The notes beneath the pieces were generated by a model, which saw only the letters and a program-made list of their open reading frames with translations, was not told where the DNA came from and searched no databases. Below are positions 46,301 through 57,784 of a stretch of DNA of 64,000 bases, piece by piece (the first letter of the stretch is position 1; each line of letters begins with the position of its first letter). A program made the position numbers and the translations under genes. This DNA is from Bromus sterilis (taxonomy: Eukaryota > Streptophyta > Magnoliopsida > Poales > Poaceae), in NCBI GenBank assembly GCA_950022295.1, contig OX465595.1, forward strand, positions 72,128,770 through 72,192,769, given 5' to 3'.

Positions 46301-47775
46301 ATCATATCATAGTTGCCCAAAGGCGTGCACGAGGTGTTCGCCGGATCAAGGAGAACATTGCTAGCAGAGTTGCTAAATGTTTCTCCACAGATAGCAAGGG
46401 AACGGTATTCTTTGAAAATCGTTTGGTAGTACCTAAGAATAGGGAACTAAGGCAACTCATCCTCAAAAAAGCCCATGACACACCCCTCTCGATTCATCCC
46501 GGTAGCACAAAAATGTACCGAGATCTACGCCAGAGATTTTGGTGGACTAGGATGAAGAGAGACATTGCTCAGTTTGTTGCCGAATGTGATGTTTATCGTC
46601 GCATTAAGGCAGAACATCAAAGACCTGCTGGTACACGTCAACCTTTGTCTACTCCCGAGTGGAAATGGGACAAAGTCGGTATGGACTTCATCACCGGCTT
46701 TCCAAAAACCCAGAAAGGAAACAATGCCATCTTCGTTGTCATAGATAGGCTTACCAAAGTTGCTCACTTCCTTCCAGTTCGCGAGTCTATAACTGCTAGC
46801 CAGTTAGCGGACTTGTACGTCTCTAGAATTGTATCCCTTCACGGTGTTCCTTTGGAAATCAATTCTGATCGCGGTAGCCTTTTCACCTCTAGATTTTGGG
46901 GAAGCTTTCAGAATGCTATGGGAACTCATCTCTCCTTTAGTACGGCTTTCCATCCTCAGTCTAGCGGTCAAGTCAAAAGGGTTAACCAAATTCTTGAAGA
47001 CATTCTCAGAGCTTGTGTTATCTCATTCGGAAAGAATTGGGAGAAATCTCTTCCATTCGCCGAATTTTCTTATAACAATAGTTTTCAATCTAGTCTGAAC
47101 ATGGCTCCTTTTGAACTCCTGTATGGACGACGATGTCGAACACCTTTAAACTGGTTAGAAACCAGTGAGAGACAATTCTTTGGACCGGATATGATCAAGG
47201 AAGCAGAAGAGCAAGTTCGCATTGTTCGTGATCAATTGAAAGCAGCCCAGTCTCGTCAGAAAAGCTACTATGATCGTCATCATAGGCAAGAGAGCTACAA
47301 TCTGGATGAGAAGGCTTACCTCCGGGTTACTCCTCTGAAGGGAACCCAACGTTTCGGTATCAAAGGCAAGTTGGCCCCACGTTACATCGGACCTTTCCGC
47401 ATTCTTGCTAAACGTGGAGAAGTTGCCTACCAACTTGAACTACCCCCGCACCTTTCCCGAGTACATGATGTATTCCATGTGTCCCAACTCAGGCGTTGCT
47501 TCAAGGACCCCATCCGCGAAGTCGACCATGAAACACTTGATCTCCAAGATGACCTTTCTTATCGAGAATACCCCGTTCGTATTCTTGATTCCGCAGAGCG
47601 TGTCACTCGTCGTCAGAAGATTAGGTTTCTGAAAGTGCAATGGTCACACCACTCTGAGAGAGAAGCTATGTGGGAAAGAGAAGACCGCCTCTGTGCCGAG
47701 TACCCCACCTTCCTCCCTCAGACTTCTGAATCTCGGGACGAGATTCTGTTGAGTGGGGGCGAGTTGTCAGGTTAG
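43306..47775 (+). pseudogene. gag-pol: Chromovirus gag-pol polyprotein, three stops
   Basis: A single frame of 1490 codons starts at ATG 43306. Order: gag core (about residues 80-240), zinc knuckle CYKCGQAGHYSRDC at 300-313, aspartic protease with DPGASHSF (about 383), reverse transcriptase with YLDD near 45391-45402, RNase H starting around 45826, integrase 46450-47200, chromodomain-like tail about 47560-47700. Stops: TAA 44956-44958, TGA 45241-45243, TAG 46297-46299. In the integrase, the last Cys of the HHCC zinc site is Tyr (46594-46596) and the catalytic Glu of DDE is Lys (46975-46977). No frameshift is present. The protein cannot be made whole from this copy. Confidence 0.92.
47751..47763 (+). 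other. Polypurine tract of Tekay1
   Basis: GAGTGGGGGCGAG, one base before the 3' LTR. It overlaps the end of the gag-pol frame. Confidence 0.85.
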
Positions 47776-49831
47776 GTAATGTGCTAGGGTTAGCAAGTCT
47801 CTTTGCATCATGTTAAAATTTCAAAAGAAATCTTTGAAATCAAAATCAAAAGAAAAATGGGAGAAGGAACCGCCCCCCCCCAGATGAATTAATTCAAAAG
47901 GCCAGATAAAAATCTTCTCCAAAAATTCATGTTAGATTTTTGAAAAGTCTTATAAATGAGTGTGATCACATATCAAGTGATGTGGGACCCACCCCATGCT
48001 CATGGATTTTTCAAATATTCAAACAGTGCCTTGGGATTAATTAAAAACCCCTATTTGAGTTAAGATTCAAATTATTTGAACTTTAAAAATGTTGAAAGTT
48101 TATAAGTGGCTGGTCTATATTATTATGAGGCCATATAAAAAATTCAGCATTTAATAAAATGCCTAGCTATTTATTTAGCACAGCAAAACAAAAAGGCAGA
48201 AAAGAAAAATAGAAAAAGAAACAGAAAATGGAAAAGGGAAACTCACCTGGCTTCCAGCCCGACTAGCTCCCCGCAGCCCACCTGGCCGGCCCAGCCCACC
48301 GAAGTCCCCTGTCGTCTTCCTCCCCGCGCGCCCAAGCAGCTCGGTGGCGAGGCGCCGACGCCGTGGACGCCACCGCGACGCCTGAAGGGTTCCAGGCCTC
48401 CCCAGCTCACCAAAGAGCGCCAAGGAGACGTCCGCATCGCCCTCTCTCATTTTCCCCCATCGCCGCCTCCTCTCGAGCTCCGTACGTGATTCCCCCTTTT
48501 CCCCGAGAGCAGCCGCCGCTCACCGTCGCAAGAACCCGTGGCCAACGCCGGAGAAGAGCCAGAAGACCGTGTCCCCCTCGCGCTACGTCGTCGTCCACGC
48601 CAAGAGCTCGAAGATGGTGACCTAGGAGCCACTGGAGCCGCCGCAATCGAAGCTTTCTTCTCGCCGGAGCCGCCGCGCGTCATCTTCAATTCCGGCCACT
48701 GTGGAGCTCCTCCGACCACTCCACCACCTCAGTTCGACTCACGGTGAGCTTCTGGTTCACCCTAACTATCGCACAGGTCAACCCTCGCACCCTAGCATCT
48801 TTTGCCATGGAAGCCGGAGCTTCTCGCCACCGGGATGTTCCTCGCCGTGCAACCATGAAGCTTTTGAGCTCGAGCGCATGTCCATCGTCTTCGCCTTGCT
48901 CCTCTGCGTCGTTTGCGTGCATCACCGGCTCAAGTGGAGCACCGCAGCGAGCTTTGCCGCTAGGGCTTGACGCCGGCGACGCTCCGGTGAGTTCCAGCCC
49001 CCCTGGCTGGTTCCATTCGACGCGGCGTCCTCCCAGCAGCCGTTTGGTGCCTCTGGCGTGCCAAGCGCACGTCTAGAGCGCGACCCCGTACAGCGCCGCC
49101 GCGTACAGGACCACCGGCGGCTACCCGCCGGCCTGTCAGGCTGACCCCGGACTAATCACCCCCCTAATGACCCCCACAGCCTATGACATGTGGGCCCAGC
49201 CCCCTTCTTAACCTGGGTTAAGTTTAAAACGTTTTAAATCGACTTAATTAACACAGTGACACTTACAGGTGGGACCCCCTTGTCAGTGGCCCCCTGACGC
49301 CAGCATGAGGTCATGCTGACGCAGTAAATGAATTTCTAGAAATTAGAAATGATTTAAAGAAATTCCAGAAAATCCAGAAAATAGCCCAAATTTTGGAAAT
49401 TCATAGAAAATTCATATTAACTCCAAATTGGACAAATAATATATGAAAAATGATCAGGAGAAAATAAGCTATCCAAAAATCCAACTTTCAACTTTGTTTG
49501 AGTTGAATTTAAATTGTGATAAGTAGCATTTGCTATTTGATTTAATTGGAATTAAATCAACTTGAACCATGGCAACATGCTACATTTCAACCACACATCA
49601 GAGGCATATCATACACATTCCAAAATGATTCAAATTGATCAAACAATGTCACATGTAACTTGGTTAAGTTTGAATTCAAATTGGAGTTTGAATTTGCAAT
49701 TCAATTTGCAATATACTCCAATTAAATGGAATTGCTTCACACATCAAAGCATATACATCAAGTTTCAACCTTCCATCATGTGATTGTGCATTGTATTTAC
49801 TTTGCTACCTTGTTTGTTGTTTGTCGAGTAG

Positions 49832-49897
49832 AGGTGGAACCGGAGCAGGAGGCTGCCCCCTTCGTTGAAGACCCCGAACCCGAACCTCATCAGCAAG
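49832..49897 (+). other. Acidic exon 1 in 3' LTR of Tekay1 (predicted)
   Basis: Same boundaries as 39778-39843, including acceptor and GC donor. One CGT-to-CAT change replaces Arg with His. Confidence 0.45.
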
Positions 49898-51046
49898 GCA
49901 AGCAAACCCCCATTGATCATGTCGATAAAATCCCACTTCCCTCTCATGTCTCGCTTATGCATTGTATAGGATGATTACCATGCTATGTTTCTACCGCATA
50001 GATGAACCCATTCCTTTGCATGACCTATCATTTTGTCACAGTAGTAAGCAAACCACAATCCTAGAAAATGTAGGAGTTGATTGATATCATGTGGCCCCTA
50101 CAAATGTTATTGCTTATTGCATGCTTAGAGTGATACCATGATGATACTGTTATGTGAGTCGGGATGGTAGTGATCATGATGATGATGGTAGAAAAGTGTT
50201 GGTGAATCTACCCTAATACAAGGTGAACGATGAGAGGCTGTGTAGGAGTACACGGTGGGTTGTCTCGTTGAACACCTCCCTAAGTGTGAGTTCTTGTGTG
50301 GTGATCCAAGATGAAGAGTACAACCACACATTGGGCTCACTGACCCCTCTCAGCTTACTAATTCATCCCTTTCGATGTCCAAATGTCGCAATAGTTCAGA
50401 GTTCTGGTAGGCTTATGGCCTGGATGCTAAGTGCGAGAACGGCTCACCCGAGACCGGCTTATGCACCACGCACACATCACTTGGGTCCACTTCGTTAAAC
50501 CGGCCGGGTTCACGATACTGGTAGCCAACCCAAGTAGGCGGCTTTCTCGGACTAGATCGGCTATGAGGTAACAGTTGTGGTGAGCATCCTCGCTGGCACC
50601 CCTTGAATGGTGTCGAGATCAAAGGCGGTAAATGATGATCATGTGTGTGTAGCGGTACACCCCTGCAGGGTTAACAAAACTATTCGAATAGCCGCGTCCG
50701 TGGTTATGGACTGCTTGGAAATCTTAGCTTGATTTTAAGACAACTTGAACTGGATACTTCTAAAACACACCAAGATAAGTGTGAGTGCTATGGCGTGCTT
50801 TCTCGTGGGGAAGTCGAGGAAGGCACCATAGTGGTGTAATTGGTTGGAGTAAGTAGTGGACTCGTGTACGCTTCTTACCTCAAAGTCTTGTACTCGTAGT
50901 TCAGGATTAGCCAAGTCAAAGCTGGCACTTCTGCAAGTGAAACCCCACCTCCCTTTACCTTGATACATAGGCATGAGTAGTATAGCTCCTATGTAAGTCT
51001 TGCTGAGTACGACTTTGTACTCACGTTTGCTTAATCTATGTTTTAG

Positions 51047-51096
51047 ATGAACCCACTGACCCCGAAGTTGGCTTCTTCATCGAGCTGGACGACTGA
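51047..51096 (+). other. Acidic exon 2 in 3' LTR of Tekay1 (predicted)
   Basis: Acceptor, reading frame and TGA stop are preserved relative to 40992-41041. Gly-to-Val is the one residue change. Confidence 0.45.
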
Positions 51097-51831
51097 AGAT
51101 CAAGCTAGTCTAGTCCCAGTCAGACGACTGGTTCCCACGTGGAGGGCATGTGTTTAAATAAGGCTTCTTAAGTCATTTGTTAAAGTTGTCTGTACTCAGA
51201 CATACTTTGCTTCCGCTTGTCTGTTGTAATGTTGGATCACATGCTTGTGATCTCTGTGTGCACTCTATAAGAGTTATCAATAAAAATGTATACTTTTTAT
51301 AGAATTGCAATGATACCTACTGTTCATACAAGGCATGTGTGTTGCGTGTATGTTTATAACATGCATGTCTTTGTATGGGTTTTCGAGACCTTAGTTGTGA
51401 TCTGGCTGGCGGTCTTTCATACACCAAGTGGCCCTTAGATGTGCGCAGCTTGGGGCATCGCGATGCGATTGTTCGAGACTCTGTCTCGTGCACACTTTGT
51501 GGTATGATCGAGCCCGCCCTAGACCCCGACTAAGTGATCGGGCTGGAGTAAGTCTATGTAAGAGTTATGAGATAGTCGATAGTATGGTTGAGGCGACTTG
51601 TCTTTGAATATGGGAGTTCATCACCCATATCATTAGACTTGTGTGCGGACGATGAGGACCCATCTCAGTTGATCATTCGGCCTGGATGGGATACCCCTCA
51701 CGTACGATGCTTTCCGAGAACGTTCTGTGCTTGGCCTTTTCTGCTTAGACAAGTGGGTACGGTTCTCGGCTCTCCATATGACTATGTCTTAGCTGGACTT
51801 GCATACGCTAACCCTGGGTCCCGACAGATGA

Positions 51832-52076
51832 ACTCCCCGCGACCTAGCCAGGTATATAAGGGCTAGGAGGGGCGACGCCAAAGACATCTAATATCACTTG
51901 TAACCCTAGCCTTGAGCGCTCCAGCCTTGGCCTCCACTGTAATCGCATCTCCCCCATCAATAATATCGAGCAGGAGCGAGCCTTCCTGTTTGCCGACGAG
52001 GTATCGTCCAACCTGTGCATCTCATGACTAACCCAGGGTCCCTGACCATGGGATTTTCCGGGGTTGATCCCCGTTA
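51832..52076 (+). repeat. 5' LTR of Tat1, second part
   Basis: It continues the LTR after Tekay1 and its GATGA duplication. It has a TATATAAG box at 51853-51860 and ends CCCCGTTA where the 3' LTR ends CCCCGTCA. Confidence 0.9.
51853..51860 (+). promoter_or_regulatory. TATA box of Tat1 5' LTR
   Basis: GGTATATAAGGGC; the same box is in the 3' LTR at about 59193. Tekay1 separates this box from the upstream half of the LTR. Confidence 0.75.
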
Positions 52077-52078
52077 AT

Positions 52079-52096
52079 TGGCGCCGTCTGTGGGAA
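52079..52096 (+). other. Primer binding site of Tat1
   Basis: TGGCGCCGTCTGTGGGAA, 2 nt after the LTR end. The first nine bases match the tRNA-Asp complement and the rest diverge, so the exact tRNA is unsure; this form is common in Tat/Retand elements. Confidence 0.75.
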
Positions 52097-54438
52097 CCGC
52101 GCAGGTTGGGAACGCGATCTCGGCGGCCTCATCATCATCAGCATTCATCGACTCGACGGCTCCGGCAAGATCCAACCTGTTCGAGTCCCTCGGATTCACG
52201 GCCCACCTCCCGGCCCTCAAGCCAGTCTTCACCAATCTACACTCCGGCGTCAATCTGATCTTCGGAGCGTATCAGATCTACATCAACCATTGGGGTACCC
52301 TTCGCCTCATCGACGGCACCCGTGCGCCCACGGCAACACCTGCAGCAACGACCGTAGCAGACGCCGCCCGCACGGCCAACCTATCTGGCGGTCGTAGCTA
52401 CCCACCCAACTCACGGCTCCACGCCACTCACGACCGCTCGAGTGAAGTCCCAGCATGGAGAAGCACGAGTGCACATATCAGCAAGGAGACGGCAAGGACA
52501 CCATCGCAGGTGTTCATGGCAGAAGTTGGCGCATCAGCGTCAGGCAACAACGGGCGAGTCGACGACCCGAGCACTCGTCAGGACACCCCAACCACCAACA
52601 GGGCGGCAGGTCCCGGCAACACCAGTCAGATGGTCGTACAACTAGGAGAACCGGGGACCATACCAAAGAAAGTCCCGGGGGAACAAGGGCCCAGCGATCA
52701 AAAAATCAGTCAGCCGCCAAGCAGCAAACAACAAGCACCCGGCCAAGGCAGCCAGCCATCACGCAGCAGGCAGCAAACCCTGATTGCAGCGGCGGGCGGA
52801 CCACCCAAAGAAAAAATATACTTGTCCAAGGAATCAATGGCAATGGTAAAGGAAGCAGTCGCCCACGGCAGGTTACTACCATCAGATGCCTCAAGAGACG
52901 AGCTAAGGGCGTACACCAAGTTAGCGGGTGATTTAACCCAGCAGACGAGATAGTGGCGCCTAGCCATGGAGAAGCAAGCAAAAGCGGAACCCGAAAGGAA
53001 AAGCAGTCGCAGACAATCTCCCAGAAGTGACTCGCCAGGCCACGACTCCCCCATCCGCAACAGATCGAAACTCAACAACCTGCGGAAGACAGAAAGGGAG
53101 AGAGTAGTGCGGAAACTGGAAGATGACTTCAGATCAGAGGAGGACGACGACGAAGAGGAGCCCCTCACTCCGGCAGAAGCACTCATAAGAGCCCAGGACT
53201 ACCTGTCCCGTGCCCAGAAAAGCAGAAAGGGCAAAACGTATTGCTACACTTCCATAGCTTTGCAGATAATGAAGGACGCTATCGACGCCTCGGTACCCAA
53301 GAAATCCAGCGCAAAGCGGCAGACTTGCGAGCGGACACCAGACAGGGACCCCAGTTCACCGAACGACGACGACAGCAATGACGACAGGCGCAGGCGCCCC
53401 GACAAGTACAAGAAACACGACAGCGATGACAACAACAGGCGCCGCAGCACTCGGCGAGATGCGCGAGACAACATCACGCAGAACAGAGTCAACCGCAGCA
53501 GGCGAAGATGTGCAGCACGCGAGAAGTACTCGGATGAAGAGGCTTCCGACGAGGAAATTGAGCCATGTGGAGCATTCTGCTTCACACGTGCCATACGTGA
53601 GACGCGTATGCCAATCGGGTTCAAACTGAACTCCACGACACTAAAGTACAACAGACTCGAGGAGCCGGAGGCATGGCTCGACGACTACCTAACGGCAGTC
53701 AAGTTTCAAAGAGGAACCAACGTCACGGCAATGCAGTACGTGCAGCTCATGCTCGAGAGCTCCGCTCGACATTGGCTGAAAAATCTTCGGTGCGGATCCA
53801 TCAGCTCTTGGAGCCAGTTCCGAGGAGCCTTCATAGAAAACTTCAAATCCACATACAAGCGACCAGCCTCACTCGAGGAGCTGCGGGCATGCAAACAAGG
53901 GACAAGGGAGGCCCTGCGAGCATACATCCAGCGATGGACGATACTCAAGAATTCAGCGGAAGACATCTCGGACGAAAGTGCGATCGACGCATTCAGGCGA
54001 GGTCTTCAGCGCATTGAATTCAAGGAGCAGCTCGGACAGATGAAAGTCCGAGCACTCGCACGGCTGTTAGAACTAGCCAACAGCTGGGCGGACGGAGAAG
54101 ACTCCGTTCGTAATGAAACAGAAACCCACACTGCACGATCAGAGTACGACTACGACTACAACGGAGATAGAGGAGACGACAGAAGAAGAAAGCGACCCAG
54201 ACGGAACTTCTACAACGACAGAGGACCTGACATGGTCGCCGCCGGTTTCTCGGACGATCGGAACGGCAGGCACCGCGATCACAACAGACCACAGCGACGA
54301 GACAACCCAGAAGACGAGCCCCAGGCTCAGAGACGAGAATGGAGGACAAGGCAGCCACGCGACGGCACTCGCACATTTCGCTCCGCCAAAGAACAACTCG
54401 ACGGACCGTGCTCTATGCACGGATTCAGAAACGAGTGA
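52080..54438 (+). pseudogene. gag: Tat/Retand-type gag of Tat1, interrupted
   Basis: One frame runs from the primer site to 54438, broken by TAG 52951-52953. The second part has an ATG at 52966. The upstream part is low-complexity (Thr, Ala, Gln) and lacks an early ATG. The downstream part is highly charged, then has the gag core from about 53580 to 54110 (EPEAWLDDYLTAVKF, ARHWLKNLRCGSISSW, LRAYIQRWTILKN, AIDAFRRGL). It ends near a CSMHGF zinc-binding-like motif where TGA 54436-54438 cuts the frame; the same frame continues into the protease after another TGA at 54529-54531. Confidence 0.8.
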
Positions 54439-55344
54439 GGAGAGCTCAGATCATCCCACACCCTCAGGAATTGCAGAAGCTTCAACGAGTTGGCCGAGGA
54501 GAAAAGCCGCTCCGCGGCCGCAACAGCATGACCACTCGCAAGCATAGCAGTTGGGCCAGTCGCCCACGATGCACCACCAGGGCCCCCTCTGCCAACAAGA
54601 CAGGTGGCCGTCATCCAGGAACGGCAAAGGACACCAGAAGAAGAAAACCAGTACCCAGAAGCCCACGGGAGGATCTACATGATACAAGAAGGCAGACCTT
54701 CCAACAGGCAGCAGAAACAAGTCACCAGACAAGTCTTTCTAGCAACCTCCGCACACCCGGCCGTCCCAGAGTACCTGCGCGGGTCGGAGACAGAAATCTC
54801 CTTCTCTCGGGACGACCACCCGCCAATCGTTCCCCAGCCAGGGCACGCCGCGCTAGTACTCGAGGCCAGAATCGGAAATTACGACATGTCGCGAGTATTC
54901 TTGGACGGCGGCAGCGGGATCAACATCATCTTCACCCGAACACTCGACGACATGCTCATCCAAAACAACGCACTCAAGTCCTCAGGCACAACCTTCCACG
55001 GGATCGTACCAGGCAAAGCAGTCTACCCCCTCGGAAGGATAAGCCTGGAGGTAGTCTTTGGGAACGCGACAAACTTCCGCAAGGAAACACTTGACTTTGA
55101 AGTGGTCGACTGGAAGTCGCAATACCACGCAATCCTCGGGCGACCAGCTTTCGCTCGCTTCATGGCCGTACCCCACTACGCCTACCTCAAGCTGAAGATG
55201 CCAGGCCCAAACGGGGTCATCACAATCAGCGGCAGTTTCGTCAGATCCGACCGCTGCGACAAAGAATTCCACAAGATAGCAGAAGCATTCGTAGCCCACC
55301 AAGGCAGCAGGACCACGGGACTCGCAGAAGAAGCGCTCCCGTAG
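54439..55344 (+). pseudogene. pro: Tat/Retand-type aspartic protease of Tat1
   Basis: Same frame as gag, open from 54532 to 55344. The active-site motif LDGGSGINII has D-G-G, the form typical of the Tat lineage, with Asp coded at 54904-54906. The AILGRPAFARFMAVPHYAYLKLKMPG segment downstream is the conserved end of these protease domains. A stop at 55342-55344 follows, and no reverse transcriptase or integrase frame exists in the next 3.6 kb. The frame has no ATG of its own at its start, so it depends on gag readthrough, now blocked by stops. Confidence 0.8.
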
Positions 55345-55500
55345 AAGGAAAGGAACATCGCCCGAAGAAACCCGACACTGGTAAAAGGCCACTACATCAT
55401 CGCTCTAAGTAAAAGGGACCTGGCCTCAACAGAGCCCTCCTACTCTTTGTAAGGGACAGCAGGAAAGATATTACATAAATATTTTTCCCCAAAATTTCTT

Positions 55501-56300
55501 GGCACTCGGGGGCTTGCCGAAGCAGCCACCCTCCGAGGCGTCCTCCGCAATCGCGGCACACTAAACCTGGCACTCGGGGGCTTGCCGAAGCAGCCACCCC
55601 CCGAGGCTTCCTCCGCAATCGCGGCACACTAAAACTGGCACTCGGGGGGCTCACCGAAGCAGCCACCCCCCGAGGCGTCTTCCGCAATCGCGGCACATTA
55701 GCTTGGCACTCGGGGGCTCGCCGAAGCAGCCACCCTCCGAGGCGTCCTCCGCAATCGCAGCACACTAAAACTGGCACTCGGGGGCTCACCGAAGTATCCA
55801 CCCCCCGAGGTGTCTTCCGCAATCGCGCCACATTAACTTGGCACTCGGGGGATCGCCAAAGCAGCCACCCCCCGAGGCGTCCTCCGCAATCGCGGCACAT
55901 TAACTTGGCACTCGGGGGCTTGCCGAAGCAGCCACCCTCCGAGATGTCCTCCGCAATCGCGGCACACTAAACCTGGCCCTCGGGGGCTTGCCGAAGCAGC
56001 CACCCTCCGAGACGTCCTTCGCAATCACGACACACTAAACCTGGCACTCGGGGGCTCGCCAAAGCAGCCACCCTCCGAGGCGTCCTCCGCAATCGCGGCA
56101 CATTAACTTGGCACTCGGGGGCTTGCCGAAGCAGCCACCCTCCGAGGCGTCCTCCGCAATCGCGGCACATTAACTTGGCACTCGGGGGCTTGCCGAAGCA
56201 ACCACCCTCCGAGACGTCCTCCGCAACCGCGGCACATTAACTTGGCACTCGGGGGCTCGCCAAAGCAGCCACCCCCCGAGGCGCCCCCCGCAACTACAAA
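55501..56300 (+). repeat. 12-copy tandem array of 67-68 bp units
   Basis: Units start at 55501, 55569, 55637, 55705, 55773, 55840, 55907, 55975, 56043, 56110, 56177 and 56244. Each has GGCACTCGGGGGCT, GCCGAAGCAGCCACC and GTCCTCCGCAATCGCGGCACA. The first words match the polypurine tract of Tat1 (GGCACTCGGGAGCTAC, 58964-58979). Confidence 0.95.
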
Positions 56301-56968
56301 TGCAGACGACCCTCCAAGACAGCATATATACAACCAAGAAGAAGCATATACAACGAAGGGAAGCACCTAATCTCTAGGCTCCAACTTCGCCTTAATAAGT
56401 GCACCCAGATGGCGGTCGTTCTCTTCACAAACTCGCCTCACAACCTGGTGCGCATACCTATCTACAGCCACGTAGTGCTCATTCATCGGATGAACCCACG
56501 ACCACAACCCTGCCGCGCACCCGATAAAGACAGAAACTAACGACAAAGGAAACAGATTTCAGCCTACGGTCGACCCTTCGACTCAAGCGTAGCCTCAGGG
56601 GCTACTCCCATCGGGAGCGCTGTCGCGCACCCGATAGAACCCACAGTGCAAAGACGGACTCGAAGACAGCTCTCGGCCGCAAAGGACTCGAACACAACTC
56701 TGAGTGCCAAAGAAAATATAAAGTTCCATTGCAAAGGATCAAGCACAGTTTACATCATAAGGATCGTCTTCACTACAAAAAGGACTCAACTACATTTGGA
56801 TAGAAGGTAGCTCCTATTACAAAAGGGAATCACCCAAGGAATTATGACTTCTACATGTGTGCCCAGGAGGGCTAATCGACTCTAGTACAAGAGCACCATC
56901 ACAGACAAAGGAGGAGCCGAAGCAGCAGGCTCATGATGCCAATGACATAACAAAAGGTGAAGCTCGAC
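56301..56968. other. Tat1 internal region between array and B3 gene
   Basis: No credible ORF on either strand. It contains two copies of CGCGCACCCGATA (about 56514 and 56623) and a CTCCCATCGGGAG inverted repeat at about 56606. On the minus strand it would be the 3' untranslated region of the B3 gene. Confidence 0.5.
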
Positions 56969-57081
56969 TTATTTGCGGAGACATTGGAGACGATGCTCCA
57001 CCAGCTTCTTCTCCTGCTCCTCTAGCTTCTTCTCCAGCTCCTCCCAAGCTGCCGGCGAAGATGACGCCGCTGCCTCCAGTT
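56969..57081 (-). pseudogene. Frame-shifted coiled-coil extension of B3 protein
   Basis: Directly after the B3 stop, the neighbouring frame encodes AAWEELEKKLEEQEKKLVEH, a clear coiled-coil pattern, ending at TAA 56969-56971. One base gained or lost near 57085 separates it from the B3 frame. The likely ancestral protein had this tail after its basic PPVKRAR segment. Confidence 0.55.
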
Positions 57082-57717
57082 CTACAAGGTCGCCTGCCGC
57101 GCTCGTTTAACCGGTGGCTTGATATCGAGGTCTTCGTCAGAGCCAGAGGGGGAAGCAGTTGAAGACGGCTCACCACCAGCACCAGACGAGTCCCTGGAGG
57201 AAGAAGCATTCGAAGACGCCGGCGAAGGACTCCTCGACTTTGTGGAGCTGTCGCTCCTCGACTCCTGCCCATGCGGATCCATGCTATTGCCACTTGGATC
57301 GAATGCGCGGACAGTGACAGTGCTTTCGCCGTCAAAGCGACAGGTGAGCATATCGCCATCTCGCAAATTCAACCGCCGAGCAAACAAACTCCAACCATAT
57401 CCAAGAAAAATCAAGCGAGAGCTATCAACCTCCAAGTCAACATAAGAAGGAGATCGACAGCTCCCTTGAAGATGCAGAAGCAAGCCATCCAAGCCACGCT
57501 CAGAGACAATGGCGGAAAAAGCAGAGGGAAGAAGGACGCGATTGGCACTTTGGCCACGAACACGTAAAAGAAAATCATAGCGCCAGAATCCCTCCTCCAA
57601 GGGAGAGGAGGAAGGCACTGGCGTCGTACCATGGCGACCACCACGGCATGAGCGTGGTGTACGGCCACCACGGCCACGACGAACACGGCCACGGCCAACA
57701 CCTCTCCTGGGAACCAT
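57082..57717 (-). CDS. B3 DNA-binding domain protein, antisense in Tat1
   Basis: ATG at 57717, 211 residues. Residues 1-28 are RGRG/Arg-rich. Residues about 47-140 fit the plant B3 fold: FLLRVRGQ, NRVLLPSAFSAIV, a V.LEV strand, IFLGYGWSLFARRLNLRDGD (GW at 108-109, GD at 121-122), then LTCRFDG and VTVRAFDPSG. Residues 150-192 are Ser-rich and residues 193-206 are acidic then basic (SDEDLDIKPPVKRA), a probable nuclear signal. The in-frame codons upstream of the ATG begin with TTG, so 57717 is the first Met. A TATA box lies 68 bp upstream. B3 proteins are plant nuclear transcription regulators. It lies antisense to gag-protease in the 3' part of the retroelement. Capture of a host REM-like B3 gene is the simplest origin; a long-standing accessory ORF is the alternative. 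The frameshifted tail suggests mild decay. Confidence 0.75.
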   Translation of the reverse strand: MVPRRGVGRGRVRRGRGGRTPRSCRGGRHGTTPVPSSSPLEEGFWRYDFLLRVRGQSANRVLLPSAFSAIVSERGLDGLLLHLQGSCRSPSYVDLEVDSSRLIFLGYGWSLFARRLNLRDGDMLTCRFDGESTVTVRAFDPSGNSMDPHGQESRSDSSTKSRSPSPASSNASSSRDSSGAGGEPSSTASPSGSDEDLDIKPPVKRARQATL

Positions 57718-57784
57718 AAGCGGAAGAAGAGATGGAGGAAGAGGCAAAGCAGCGAGTTGGATAGAGGCGTGGAAGAGAAAGGCT

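Larger units (their letters stand above)
37659..51826 (+). mobile_element. Tekay1: complete Tekay/Del chromovirus
   Basis: 14,168 bp inside the 5' LTR of Tat1, TSD GATGA (37654-37658, 51827-51831). LTRs 37659-41771 and 47765-51826; initiator-Met primer site 41776-41787; extra ORF 42194-42973; gag-pol frame 43306-47775 with three stops; polypurine tract 47751-47763. A chromodomain-like C-terminus places it in the chromovirus Tekay/Del clade. The two LTRs are very similar, so the insertion is fairly recent. Confidence 0.93.
47765..51826 (+). repeat. 3' LTR of Tekay1
   Basis: 4062 bp, TGTCAGGTTAGG to GGGTCCCGACA. Both acidic exon-like segments are kept (49832-49897, 51047-51096). A C8 run near 47872 differs from the 5' copy. 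Confidence 0.93.

Noticed and set aside
52455..52931. 158-codon ATG-started frame in the Tat1 gag region
   Set aside because: It overlaps the gag frame that is continuous with the downstream gag core; Gln/Arg-rich shadow composition.
55501..56300. Possible CRISPR-like array
   Set aside because: Units are contiguous tandem repeats without unique spacers, in a plant retroelement.
55397..56366. Minus-strand frames with repeated CRDCGG and GGWLLRQAPECQ words
   Set aside because: They are translations of the 67-68 bp tandem array; unit lengths not divisible by three break the frame, so no repeat protein is supported.
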